The notes under the pieces were generated by a model. The model was given only the letters and a program-made list of their open reading frames with translations, was not told the DNA's origin and searched no databases. The translations under genes were made by a program, and so were the position numbers. Below are positions 34,463 through 43,487 of a stretch of DNA of 64,000 nt, in pieces (within the stretch, counting starts at the first letter, position 1; each line of letters starts with the position of its first letter). The DNA is from Chitinophaga sancti (GTDB lineage Bacteria > Bacteroidota > Bacteroidia > Chitinophagales > Chitinophagaceae). Where the stretch lies: the NCBI RefSeq assembly GCF_034424315.1, contig NZ_CP139972.1, positions 1,984,001 to 2,048,000 on the forward strand. The letters run 5' to 3'.

Positions 34463-34695
34463 GTATAAAACTCATTCCCTCCTTTTCCGACTTATATAAA
34501 AACTAATAATCCTCTATCAGTTTCTCCATCCCCATAACACATATCTTATACTACGCCATCTTCAAATTCGCAATCCCATCCAAATTATCCGCCACGCTTT
34601 CCCCTGATGACTACAAATGCAACATGCAAGCCGCCTTTTCCATGAAACAATTCATACAACTGTGATCCAGGATGTGAGGCATTCGATTACCAGGG
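34463..34695 (-). pseudogene. Composite scar of the cassette found intact at 53.4-55.0 kb
   Basis: The left half (34463-34605) aligns by eye with 53439-53580, the 3' end of the DUF1444-like gene (shared runs such as CCATCTTCAAATT and AATAATCCT). The right half (34606-34695) aligns with about 54138-54240 inside the 3' part of the 326-aa secreted-protein gene (shared CTACAAATGC, ACATGCA, GTGTTTCG/GCGTTTCG). Both halves keep the same order and strand, but the DNA between them is missing and frames are broken. This is a decayed second copy with an internal deletion. Confidence 0.7.
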
Positions 34696-34702
34696 TGTTT
34701 CG

Positions 34703-34741
34703 AAAAATAAAACAGCCAGCGTATCATCTACACTGGCTGTT
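34703..34741 (-). terminator. Intrinsic terminator of the giant-protein operon
   Basis: A perfect 9-bp stem, AACAGCCAG (34711-34719) with CTGGCTGTT (34733-34741), has a 13-base loop. On the minus strand it is followed by TTTTATTTTT. It lies 73 bases beyond the stop of the 2546-aa gene. Confidence 0.85.
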
Positions 34742-34813
34742 CTATTCAAAATATCATCCACCATTATAAGCCTACCACTCACATATCAACCTTCCCATAA
34801 CCCATCCTCCTCA

Positions 34814-37800
34814 TTACTCAATATACACTGTCAAATCATATTCCGGGTCATATCCCTCCGGCGGCGGTGTTCGCTCCTGCATCATCAATCGTCGCTGACC
34901 TCCCCGATGAACCGTCGTATCACCATGCCGGATATAACTGTACTTCAAAGATGGCAACTCTCCCTCCCCTCGCAATGACCGGCTTCGTATACCACGACCA
35001 GTGAACAGATCGATCACCAGATTCCAGAAATTGTCTTTCACTAACTGGACCACATGTCCACTCACATTACCCAGTATATCTTCCAACTTTTCAGGCGCCA
35101 CCAATATACTAATGTCAGGTAAAGACAACTCATACCCATTTATATTCAAACCCATCTGCAGCTGAAGCTCAAAACGCAGGGATTGCCCCCTCGCCGCCTC
35201 TATCTGCGCCCTCTTTGCCCTGATTGCCTTTTCCTGCTCCTGCAACTTACGTATCACAATCTGGTATGAAATAATCTCCTTCTCCAGGAACTCATAAATC
35301 CCTTCATCCGTATTAAGTAACCCATTCTCCACATCCTCCTGGTGATACTCCGCGTTATAACCAAATCCATTTTCAACAGACTTGCCCACTACCGCAGTAT
35401 ATTCAAATTTCTTCAGCCCGAGCTGCCTGTTAAACGCATCCCGCTTGGCCATTTCGACTTCGTACATTAATTGGTAAACAATATCATTTTGGGATGTATC
35501 TGCCGTTTCTATGGCCCTATTAATGCCATCCAGCGTATATCCGAACAATTGTGAACCATAAACAGCAGTATTCTCTTTTATCTTATCCAGGAAACTGAGC
35601 CTTGAAGACAACAATGCATACTGAACCTCACTATTCCATCCCTGGTTTTCAACCCACGCAATATATGCATTCACCGCCGTCATTAACTCCGTTCTCGCCC
35701 GGTTATAATCATTTCCCCAATCAGGATCAGAACCCTTTTTCTCCCTCGCATCAAACAGGTAATCCAGGATATTCAGGTTCGTACATCTTTCCTGTAACTG
35801 GATCATCTCATTTGCTCCAGGCGCCGGTGTATATACAATCCTGTATTTCCTCATGTGCGCCTTCTTTAAACCATCTACCTTTAGCACAAACTGAAGTACA
35901 ATATCATAATCCGGAGCCTGCCCTGTCTCCAATACCTGCCTGATCCGACTCATATTATATCCCCAGGAGCGATGACCATAAGCGGCTATATAATCATACA
36001 CCTTATCCAGGTAAGCTAACTGCTCCATGTAAAAAGATAACTGGTCCTCCGTTGAATATCCCAACATGGACAAGGTATCAAGATAATCCACTGCAGCGGC
36101 TTCAAATGTGTTCCATGCATAATTATAAGCCGGTAACCATTCATCTCCCGATCCCTTACCCTCCCGGGCTTCAAACAGCCTGTAGATGTACTGCATATTC
36201 AACAACTTAGGCTGCAGCTCCTTAATGCGCTTCAACACTTCTTCACGTTTTGCTGTATGGTCTTTGATCTCATCATGTTTTTTAGACACACTATTCTTCT
36301 TCTCATCCAGCTCCTGTTGCTTCCTCGCCATTTCCGCAATGTTAATCGCAATATTTTCCACAACTATATCCAGCTCCCTGTCGTAATCAAATGTGCTGGC
36401 ATAAGTATCTGGATTGTATACCTTGATGGATAAATTGCCCTCAAATCCGCCATACCATTTAAATCCACTGAACACAACAATTTCATGCCAGCCAAAGAAC
36501 CAGATCCAAAAACTCTTCTTAGAAATGGAGAGATCAAGTCCAACACTAAATATGGCATTCCCATCAAATCTTCCCAGGTCCGGAGCCATTGTACAATTCA
36601 ACAGGAAACTGCTTTGTAACCTGTTAATCCTTAACCCTTCTGACAATGAAAAACTCCAGGCATTATCCATCACAACGATCCTTACACCCGCATGCAGGCC
36701 TAAAAATGTTACCCTGCCATCCAAATAAAAGACCCTTAACTTTCCTGCAACCTTATCCGTCAATATAAAGATCTCCGCACCCTTATATCTCCCATCTTCG
36801 AAGGTATCATTGAAATCAGTGATCCTTAATATCGATCCTATCTGGAAGGCATCAAATTCCCCTCTTAACAGGAATTCATTTTCTTGATTTCGGATCTGGA
36901 GAGTTACCTGCCTGCTGTTCAGGCTCACGATCGTATAAAACTCCTGTCGATTGTCACTGATCAATATCGTTGTTTGCGCATTAAAAGTTCCAAACACCGG
37001 CAAGGTCAGCGTCGTTGCTGCATGACTGATATTGAAATAATCATTGCTCCACATACAATGGACCCGGGTCACAGACTCCAGCTTTACTGGCAAATGTTCC
37101 GGGAAAAGATTCAGGAATCCATCAAAAACAAAATAATCCTTCCCCTCTATATTTTTATACTCAAAGACGGCACTTAATACCTCATGCCCCTGGAACAAAG
37201 AGGAACGAACATGCACTTCACCACTCAACAAAACAGGATTCTGATGATCCTGCTTATCTACTTTAACGATACCCTTTGCAGAAAGCTCCAGCAAGTCAGA
37301 TATCGCACCATAAAACTGTAAGTGCGTAACAAACCCCTTATCCTTAACAGCGATAATACCCAGGTGAGCACTCATTTTCAGCGTGTTCCACAGCTCAATA
37401 TTCCCTTTCCCCAGGAAAACTATGCCTTCTGTATTCGCAGGTAATGGCTGCGTAAAAAAGTGGTCGATGGTTTCATTTGCAAGTTGTAAGGATTGGATCA
37501 CGGCCTGCTTACCAGCATATTCTCCTGGTGTAGTCAAAGCATAAGCCAGCTCAAAATTAAAATCCAATAAGCGACTATGCCCCGCTGATGTAATATGGGC
37601 AATGCGGTATTCTACCGGAATTGCTTCTATCAGCCTGCGCAGCGAAAAGAACTTAATTGTATTCAGCACCTTTGCTATGATCTTCGCCGCATTGATCCTT
37701 ACCAGCTGCCCCTGCTTCTTCCCGGCCACTGCGCCTCCCAGGTATCCAGGTAACATGATATAACTGTCTTCAAATGTAAAGACCAGGTTAACATGTTTCG

Positions 37801-40800
37801 GCAGCTCTTCATCCGATTCCGGTAACTGGTAAACCGGGTCCGTAAAGAATCGCTTCAGGTTTTGTAATATCCTGAATACCTCTGCGAGGTCTGCTTCCGG
37901 TTTCGGGAAACTAATATGCGCATGTACATGCAGTCCCTCCAATCCATAGTGATCCATACCCACGTGTTTATAAAACAATGGTATTGGAATAGGCACCACC
38001 GTCTGGTATACAATGATCGCATATAGATCCGATATAGTAAGGGTCTGCTGGAACTTGCGGGTATCCGGTAATAATTGGCGGGAAGCCTCTGGCAACCAAC
38101 CGGCAATCGCTGCCGCTCCCAGGGAAAGAATATCAAACTGATCAAAGGTTGCATCCAGTGCAAGGCTAAACAAACTGCCTCCAAACAACGATCCAAATGA
38201 AAGATTGCGCAGCTCCATTCCTCCTAATGCCGGTAATGGCCCTACCATCATTGGATACAATACACGGATGGGATCACTATGCTCACCTACCCCGACAGAC
38301 AATTCTACATTACCCGTACCCGTTACTGATATCTTTGCATGGAATTGCTCAGGAATAGAAAATTGCATGTAGTTATTTACCAGCCTGTCAGGCAAATAAG
38401 CTACAGATTTATTAACAGCATCTATGGCTGCCTCTAATAAATCCTTTACTTCCCCATCAGGCGCCAATGCTTCAATGAATGGACCTATCAGCAGTTTCCG
38501 GTCATCGTCAAAAAACCGGATGTTACTAATCGGAATCTTATCAGGTAATAAGGAAGCAACTTTATCCAGCTGTAATTTATTAATCAATAATTTCTTCAAC
38601 AGGCTTACCGGTATTGCCAGCTCACTTTCCCGCTCTACACTAATAGCAGCCGCAAATGATGTTCCGTTTAAAGAAAATACCGGTGGGGTGAACCTGAATT
38701 TACCACAATCACCAAGGTCTACTTTTACCCAGCCATTTTCCATCTTCACCGCAGCAATCGGGGAGCTCAGTAATTTCACCTCTACCTTACTTCCTAAAAT
38801 GCCTAATTTTAATCGTACCGTAGTTTCATCGGGTTTTGCCGGATCAAAGGCATTGAAAAATGGCTGTGACAGATCTCCAAAGATATGATCCAGGGCTGCC
38901 GGGATCCTCAATCCTCCCACGATAGAAAGCCCCATCTCACTCCCCAGCTGAATATCCAGGTCCGAGATCAACAGGTAGGCTGTTCCCAGGGATACAGGTT
39001 TTCCTTCTTTTTCTATATCTGGAATTGGAATAGCAACAGGCCCGATCAATTTGTCCAGGTGGATGTGGAAACTGCCATCCTGAAGTCGTAATGTGGTTTG
39101 AAATTTAACGCGGTCCTTCTCTCCAAACAACTGGCAAAATTTCTCCGGCAATCCCTTGATACCAAAATCAAGCCCCGCTTCCATCTGCCAACCGGATACC
39201 CCTGCCGTCACTGTTTTAAATACAGAAAAATGATCAAATCCAAACTGGAATGCCAATTGTTGATCCGGCACCGGCAGGGATATTGTCAAAGGCGCGGATG
39301 TATTGGTAACCTTCAATCCTGAGCGTTCTGCGGAACTGAATAGCTGCACGGTACCTGCCAGGCTGCCCAGGTGTTCTATCTTTATTGCTGCCGTAGCATC
39401 CATTTCCCAGGCGGCACTGGTATTCCCCTGTTGCCTTTTATAAATAAAGGAAAGCTTATCCACCTCCAACCCGGCAACTCCATCTATGTTTAATAACTGT
39501 AGTTGATGCAGATCTGCTGTTAACCGGAGACTGTTATCCTTATAGCCCGCGACGGCATCCAGCTGATGATCATACAGCGAGATCCTTGCATGGCCTTCTA
39601 TTTCTGGTGACTGCAATTGTCCTAACAATATATCCAGCTGGAATGACTGGAAATTACAATGTTCAATTACTGCAAATTCACCCGTAAATGAGGTCTTTAA
39701 TGCACCCTGTATCTTTAACTGGCCATCCGCGTTCTTTGTTCTGGCGACAGACAATGAAGCCAGTGAATGCAATTCCTGTTGCCCCTCAGCAAAGGTCCAG
39801 TCTACTTTTGCTGCCCCTGAAAAAGAAAAAGATCCTTCATAAGGTTTTAAACTAAAGCTTAGATCCTGGAAACTAACAGCAGGTAATTCCGCTGGTAATG
39901 CAGTTTTTCCTAAGAATAACTGCGCCAGCTTATTGATATCAATCTCACGGATAGCACCCGATAAAGAAGTAGCTTGTTTGTCTGAAGGAATGATAATATC
40001 CAGGCGGATATCTGCATTATCGTCTACCTGGCGGGTATCCATATTGGCATGGAATCCCATTGTCACCGTTCCTGAGGTATCCTTCCTGAATACAATAGCA
40101 CCACGTAAGGTAAAGTAGTTGTCAATCGATAAAATGCCGGTAGCTTCCAGCGCCAGGCTTGCCGTAGCAGCCGCCCCCTGTTTGCTAATGGTTAAACCAA
40201 GGGTACTGCATCCCAACACACCTATCCCTTCAGAGGCAATAAGAGGCACATATTTTTTTTCATTATTCTCTGCGCCAGACCAGGAAAGACTTAAAGTGTT
40301 TGATTGATAAGCGGCCTGCAAACTCATTTCATACCCTAACAGCAATGCTTTCAAACTGCCCGAAGCTGACCAGTCCTGGTTTTCTTTTAACTCGAAACCA
40401 AGATCCAGCTGATGAAGCTTACAATCATTACAAATGATAACATCCCCACTTACCAGCATATTTATACGGGCTGTCACGGCTCCACCACTAAGTTTTGCAA
40501 TATCAATATCCAATTCAGCATGTAATGGCGTGCCATTATTTGCATAATCCCAGTCTGCATTTGCTTTGCCTTTGAAAGACCAGGCCTTCGTAACGGTATT
40601 AATACTAAAATAGATCTCTTTACATTTCACATCCGGTATTTCTCCCGCCAGTTCTTTTCCTGTCAATGCCTTTACCATTGATGATAATTGCATCGCTGGA
40701 ATCGTACCGGTAAGCACCATCCCTTCCTCCAGGGTACAGCTGATTCGAGCGGAAACAGCCGCAAAAGTGATCGTACCAGCAAGGTAACCTGAAATCTTTC

Positions 40801-42454
40801 TGCGTGTCGAATCAAAAGGTTCGATAATATCCACCTTCAGCTCAATATCAGCAATAGATAGTATTTCCTGCAGGATCGTCACTGTCGACGGCATTTGAAT
40901 CCCTAACCGAAATGCAGACAGGTGCCCATTCTCCTTATCTAATGTAATGGCAAACTTCCCGATTGTAAGTTGTAATTGTCTGAACAGTGAATCAGCCGGG
41001 AACAATTGATCAAAAACCGTTGCCGTATCAGTCAATTCAGCAATTGTACCAATATCCGGTAACGTCAATGGCGCCATCAGGTAAAAATCCCAATTATCAT
41101 TCGAAGTATTACGACCACATGATATGGACACCAGTGTATTAAAAATGCTGGCTGTACCATAGATCCTTCCGCTAATTCCCCAGGAAGTATTTTGCCTGTC
41201 TATTGTTAATCCAAGGCCAAAGTTGATGATTTCAATTTTACCGGGTAATAAAGGCCATTTATTAGCAGCTTTCACCGCAATATTAAAACGCTCCAGTTGT
41301 TGTTCCTGGAGGTTAAGGGCCACACCCAGGCTTTCAATATTCATCGCCCCGCTTTCTGCAATTCCTTTCGGCAATACTGCGCTAAAATCATCAAGGCCAA
41401 TAAGGGAAAATAGTTCACCCAGCGAAGGTAATGCCGATACAGTACCTGTTTCGAGGAAAGTCGTTCCATTTAATGGGTAAGGAACAGATGCCAGGAAATA
41501 TAACCTGCCTACACGCATCTTCCCGGATATCCTCCCTGATACAGCATATGGAAACCTGGCGACCGAACTGTCGTAGACCATATTCAGCTGTAACTGCACT
41601 GTTTCAACACTTAACTCAGAACATAGCTGCCAGCTGCCGGCACTTGCTACATCTAATGTTAAGGCTAAGAGGCGGGGAATACCCGGATCAAATGAGATAT
41701 CCAGGGTATTAATTTTAAGGGAAGGTAAGTCACGTATTGCTTCAGGAAGGGCATTGACAACATCATCACCTGCAATAAGGCCTACCAGGTCTGCCAGTGA
41801 GGGTAAAATAGTAGATGGCGCTACTTTGATCCGCCAACCCTTTGCACCCAGCGGAATGGTTACTGCTACGGGTACTACTTTGTCCTTAATCACCAGCGAT
41901 GCTTCAAAAATGGCACTATGCAGATAACGAAGGCTGATAGGTGATATTTCCTTTAGCGCATTTAGGCTGATATCCTTCAGTGAAAATCCCTCCAGGCCCA
42001 ATGGATTCCACACGTCAGGGACCTGGGCAGTAATTTTCAGGTATTCACTATTAAGTCCTGACCTCGCCGCTGCATGCAAGGATAATTTTGGGAAAAAAGG
42101 TAAGGAGACCTCTTTAAAGCTTTCAATATTGAAGGGGATCAGTGTTTTACCCAGCTGAAAAAGATCAACTCCTGATACTTCACAATCCAGGAAAGCAAAT
42201 GGAAGCCCGGCATCCTCTCCGAGTGTGATAGTGACCGGCACCATCATGCCTAATATCCGGGATGTTCCTTTTATTACTTTTACTTGTTTACCAGTAGCCG
42301 TCAGGCCGTCCTCTATTTGGACTGCCGATAGCGATATTAATTCCTGATCCAGCAAAGAAAGGATCCGGGCAAAGGCAAAATTATCGACAGGGCTGATAGT
42401 AAGGTTATTTTCCGCAGAGGAATCTGTCAGTAAACGTTCATTCGTTTCCTGCAT
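34814..42454 (-). CDS. Giant 2546-aa repetitive beta-rich protein of unknown function
   Basis: There is no signal peptide (MQETNERLLTDSSAENNLTI). Residues 1 to about 1950 consist of many diverged units of roughly 120-250 residues. Each has a short helix with LPSL-x-LxxLxGLDD-x-LP (near 220, 350, 465) followed by alternating strands such as LxLxI and W-x-GxA. Examples are GKANADWDYAN (about 628) and SGAAKVDWTFAEG (about 880). A Trp-rich hydrophobic patch, then a coiled coil (about 2000-2080) follow. A tandem duplication comes next (about 2080-2205 and 2225-2350, sharing LFEAREGKGS/LFDAREKKGS, GYSTEDQ and YGHRSWGY/YGSQLFGY). A second coiled coil and a DNA-independent tail with GRGIRSRSLRGEG end the protein. 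It resembles no family I know with confidence; DUF6603-type giants and repeating-beta-groove lipid-transfer proteins are structural ideas only. Confidence 0.85.
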   Translation of the reverse strand: MQETNERLLTDSSAENNLTISPVDNFAFARILSLLDQELISLSAVQIEDGLTATGKQVKVIKGTSRILGMMVPVTITLGEDAGLPFAFLDCEVSGVDLFQLGKTLIPFNIESFKEVSLPFFPKLSLHAAARSGLNSEYLKITAQVPDVWNPLGLEGFSLKDISLNALKEISPISLRYLHSAIFEASLVIKDKVVPVAVTIPLGAKGWRIKVAPSTILPSLADLVGLIAGDDVVNALPEAIRDLPSLKINTLDISFDPGIPRLLALTLDVASAGSWQLCSELSVETVQLQLNMVYDSSVARFPYAVSGRISGKMRVGRLYFLASVPYPLNGTTFLETGTVSALPSLGELFSLIGLDDFSAVLPKGIAESGAMNIESLGVALNLQEQQLERFNIAVKAANKWPLLPGKIEIINFGLGLTIDRQNTSWGISGRIYGTASIFNTLVSISCGRNTSNDNWDFYLMAPLTLPDIGTIAELTDTATVFDQLFPADSLFRQLQLTIGKFAITLDKENGHLSAFRLGIQMPSTVTILQEILSIADIELKVDIIEPFDSTRRKISGYLAGTITFAAVSARISCTLEEGMVLTGTIPAMQLSSMVKALTGKELAGEIPDVKCKEIYFSINTVTKAWSFKGKANADWDYANNGTPLHAELDIDIAKLSGGAVTARINMLVSGDVIICNDCKLHQLDLGFELKENQDWSASGSLKALLLGYEMSLQAAYQSNTLSLSWSGAENNEKKYVPLIASEGIGVLGCSTLGLTISKQGAAATASLALEATGILSIDNYFTLRGAIVFRKDTSGTVTMGFHANMDTRQVDDNADIRLDIIIPSDKQATSLSGAIREIDINKLAQLFLGKTALPAELPAVSFQDLSFSLKPYEGSFSFSGAAKVDWTFAEGQQELHSLASLSVARTKNADGQLKIQGALKTSFTGEFAVIEHCNFQSFQLDILLGQLQSPEIEGHARISLYDHQLDAVAGYKDNSLRLTADLHQLQLLNIDGVAGLEVDKLSFIYKRQQGNTSAAWEMDATAAIKIEHLGSLAGTVQLFSSAERSGLKVTNTSAPLTISLPVPDQQLAFQFGFDHFSVFKTVTAGVSGWQMEAGLDFGIKGLPEKFCQLFGEKDRVKFQTTLRLQDGSFHIHLDKLIGPVAIPIPDIEKEGKPVSLGTAYLLISDLDIQLGSEMGLSIVGGLRIPAALDHIFGDLSQPFFNAFDPAKPDETTVRLKLGILGSKVEVKLLSSPIAAVKMENGWVKVDLGDCGKFRFTPPVFSLNGTSFAAAISVERESELAIPVSLLKKLLINKLQLDKVASLLPDKIPISNIRFFDDDRKLLIGPFIEALAPDGEVKDLLEAAIDAVNKSVAYLPDRLVNNYMQFSIPEQFHAKISVTGTGNVELSVGVGEHSDPIRVLYPMMVGPLPALGGMELRNLSFGSLFGGSLFSLALDATFDQFDILSLGAAAIAGWLPEASRQLLPDTRKFQQTLTISDLYAIIVYQTVVPIPIPLFYKHVGMDHYGLEGLHVHAHISFPKPEADLAEVFRILQNLKRFFTDPVYQLPESDEELPKHVNLVFTFEDSYIMLPGYLGGAVAGKKQGQLVRINAAKIIAKVLNTIKFFSLRRLIEAIPVEYRIAHITSAGHSRLLDFNFELAYALTTPGEYAGKQAVIQSLQLANETIDHFFTQPLPANTEGIVFLGKGNIELWNTLKMSAHLGIIAVKDKGFVTHLQFYGAISDLLELSAKGIVKVDKQDHQNPVLLSGEVHVRSSLFQGHEVLSAVFEYKNIEGKDYFVFDGFLNLFPEHLPVKLESVTRVHCMWSNDYFNISHAATTLTLPVFGTFNAQTTILISDNRQEFYTIVSLNSRQVTLQIRNQENEFLLRGEFDAFQIGSILRITDFNDTFEDGRYKGAEIFILTDKVAGKLRVFYLDGRVTFLGLHAGVRIVVMDNAWSFSLSEGLRINRLQSSFLLNCTMAPDLGRFDGNAIFSVGLDLSISKKSFWIWFFGWHEIVVFSGFKWYGGFEGNLSIKVYNPDTYASTFDYDRELDIVVENIAINIAEMARKQQELDEKKNSVSKKHDEIKDHTAKREEVLKRIKELQPKLLNMQYIYRLFEAREGKGSGDEWLPAYNYAWNTFEAAAVDYLDTLSMLGYSTEDQLSFYMEQLAYLDKVYDYIAAYGHRSWGYNMSRIRQVLETGQAPDYDIVLQFVLKVDGLKKAHMRKYRIVYTPAPGANEMIQLQERCTNLNILDYLFDAREKKGSDPDWGNDYNRARTELMTAVNAYIAWVENQGWNSEVQYALLSSRLSFLDKIKENTAVYGSQLFGYTLDGINRAIETADTSQNDIVYQLMYEVEMAKRDAFNRQLGLKKFEYTAVVGKSVENGFGYNAEYHQEDVENGLLNTDEGIYEFLEKEIISYQIVIRKLQEQEKAIRAKRAQIEAARGQSLRFELQLQMGLNINGYELSLPDISILVAPEKLEDILGNVSGHVVQLVKDNFWNLVIDLFTGRGIRSRSLRGEGELPSLKYSYIRHGDTTVHRGGQRRLMMQERTPPPEGYDPEYDLTVYIE

Positions 42455-42497
42455 ATGTCTTATTAATGGGTTGATAAGAAAAAACTTTAGGAATCAA

Positions 42498-43487
42498 TTA
42501 TTTCTTGGTAGGAGGTTGCCCTTCATCATCATCGGGATTTAAATTCTTTTCGTTCCGATCCATTTCATCTGGCAGCCGCTTTTTCTCATTTATCGGGATA
42601 TTCTCATTCACGACTCCCTTTGCAATATAAAAAGGCACGAATGAGGCTCCTCCAGTTTGATCGGGCGGGAATACGCTACTCTGCCACACTGAACGGAATC
42701 CATTTAATTCGTATAGTGTGTTAAATTGTTCGTTGATAACATGGATCCCATTTATTCCATTACTAAGCAAAAAACTAATCTGGTCAATATACTTCTTCGT
42801 TAATAAAAACACTTTGTTTCGTATAATCGGGCGAAGGTCCTCATAGAAAGCATCCTGGGGGATGTAATAATTAATTTCTGTAGCAGCCGTGTCTTCCGGA
42901 TAGTCATGATAAAATCCATTTAACCGGAACAAACGAATGGTATTCAATAATTTACTTTTTAGTTCGGGAACAACTGAATGCTGGGGCTGCATAAACAATG
43001 TTGTATAAGAACTTTCGTCAAGTAACATCCCATCATTATCTATTCGATAGTAGGTAACACTATTCCAGGAAAATGCATATATCGACTTCTCTTTAAACAA
43101 TTCCAGGTAAGAATGATCCGGCCATAAATAATCATTAGGATTCGCAAGAGAAGGTACTTCTTTGGGGCTTACTATTACCTTCATAAAATAATCTTCGTCC
43201 TCATCAGCATCAGTTTCATCATGCATTTGATCTGACTTTTCAAATTTAAATGCATGCGAATAAGCAAAACCACAATCACCACAAATTAAAAAGCTATCAT
43301 TAAAGTCCTCTTTCTTCAATGGGGATTCTGCTGTCAATATCCCTCTTGACCGATGAAAAAGATCAGCAACTATAGTTACTGCCTTTTCACAAAAATGACA
43401 ATATCCTCCGGTAGTCGTAAACAGCGCGTATTTAAAATTTTGATACGAGGGTTCACCTGTGAATGTAGGTCTAAGTAAAGCAATCAT
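42498..43487 (-). CDS. 329-aa CxxC/CxxC protein with HNH-like N-terminal domain
   Basis: The N-terminal region has YCHFCEKAV (about residue 29), an LFHRSRG segment where HNH enzymes carry the catalytic His, and ICGDCGFAYSHAF (about 73). This is a zinc-bound, possibly degenerate HNH/McrA fold. The rest (YFMKVIVSPKEVPSLANPND; FRLNGFYHDYPEDTAATEIN) is unrecognised but similar to companion proteins with HNH-like zinc fingers. The ATG shares one base with the stop of the 699-aa HNH gene (TAATG), and the giant gene begins 43 bases later. These three therefore form a coupled unit. Confidence 0.75.
   Translation of the reverse strand: MIALLRPTFTGEPSYQNFKYALFTTTGGYCHFCEKAVTIVADLFHRSRGILTAESPLKKEDFNDSFLICGDCGFAYSHAFKFEKSDQMHDETDADEDEDYFMKVIVSPKEVPSLANPNDYLWPDHSYLELFKEKSIYAFSWNSVTYYRIDNDGMLLDESSYTTLFMQPQHSVVPELKSKLLNTIRLFRLNGFYHDYPEDTAATEINYYIPQDAFYEDLRPIIRNKVFLLTKKYIDQISFLLSNGINGIHVINEQFNTLYELNGFRSVWQSSVFPPDQTGGASFVPFYIAKGVVNENIPINEKKRLPDEMDRNEKNLNPDDDEGQPPTKK

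Noticed and set aside
35602..35943. 113-aa Pro/His-rich + strand frame in the giant gene
   Set aside because: Antisense shadow; composition reflects the opposite strand of coiled-coil codons.
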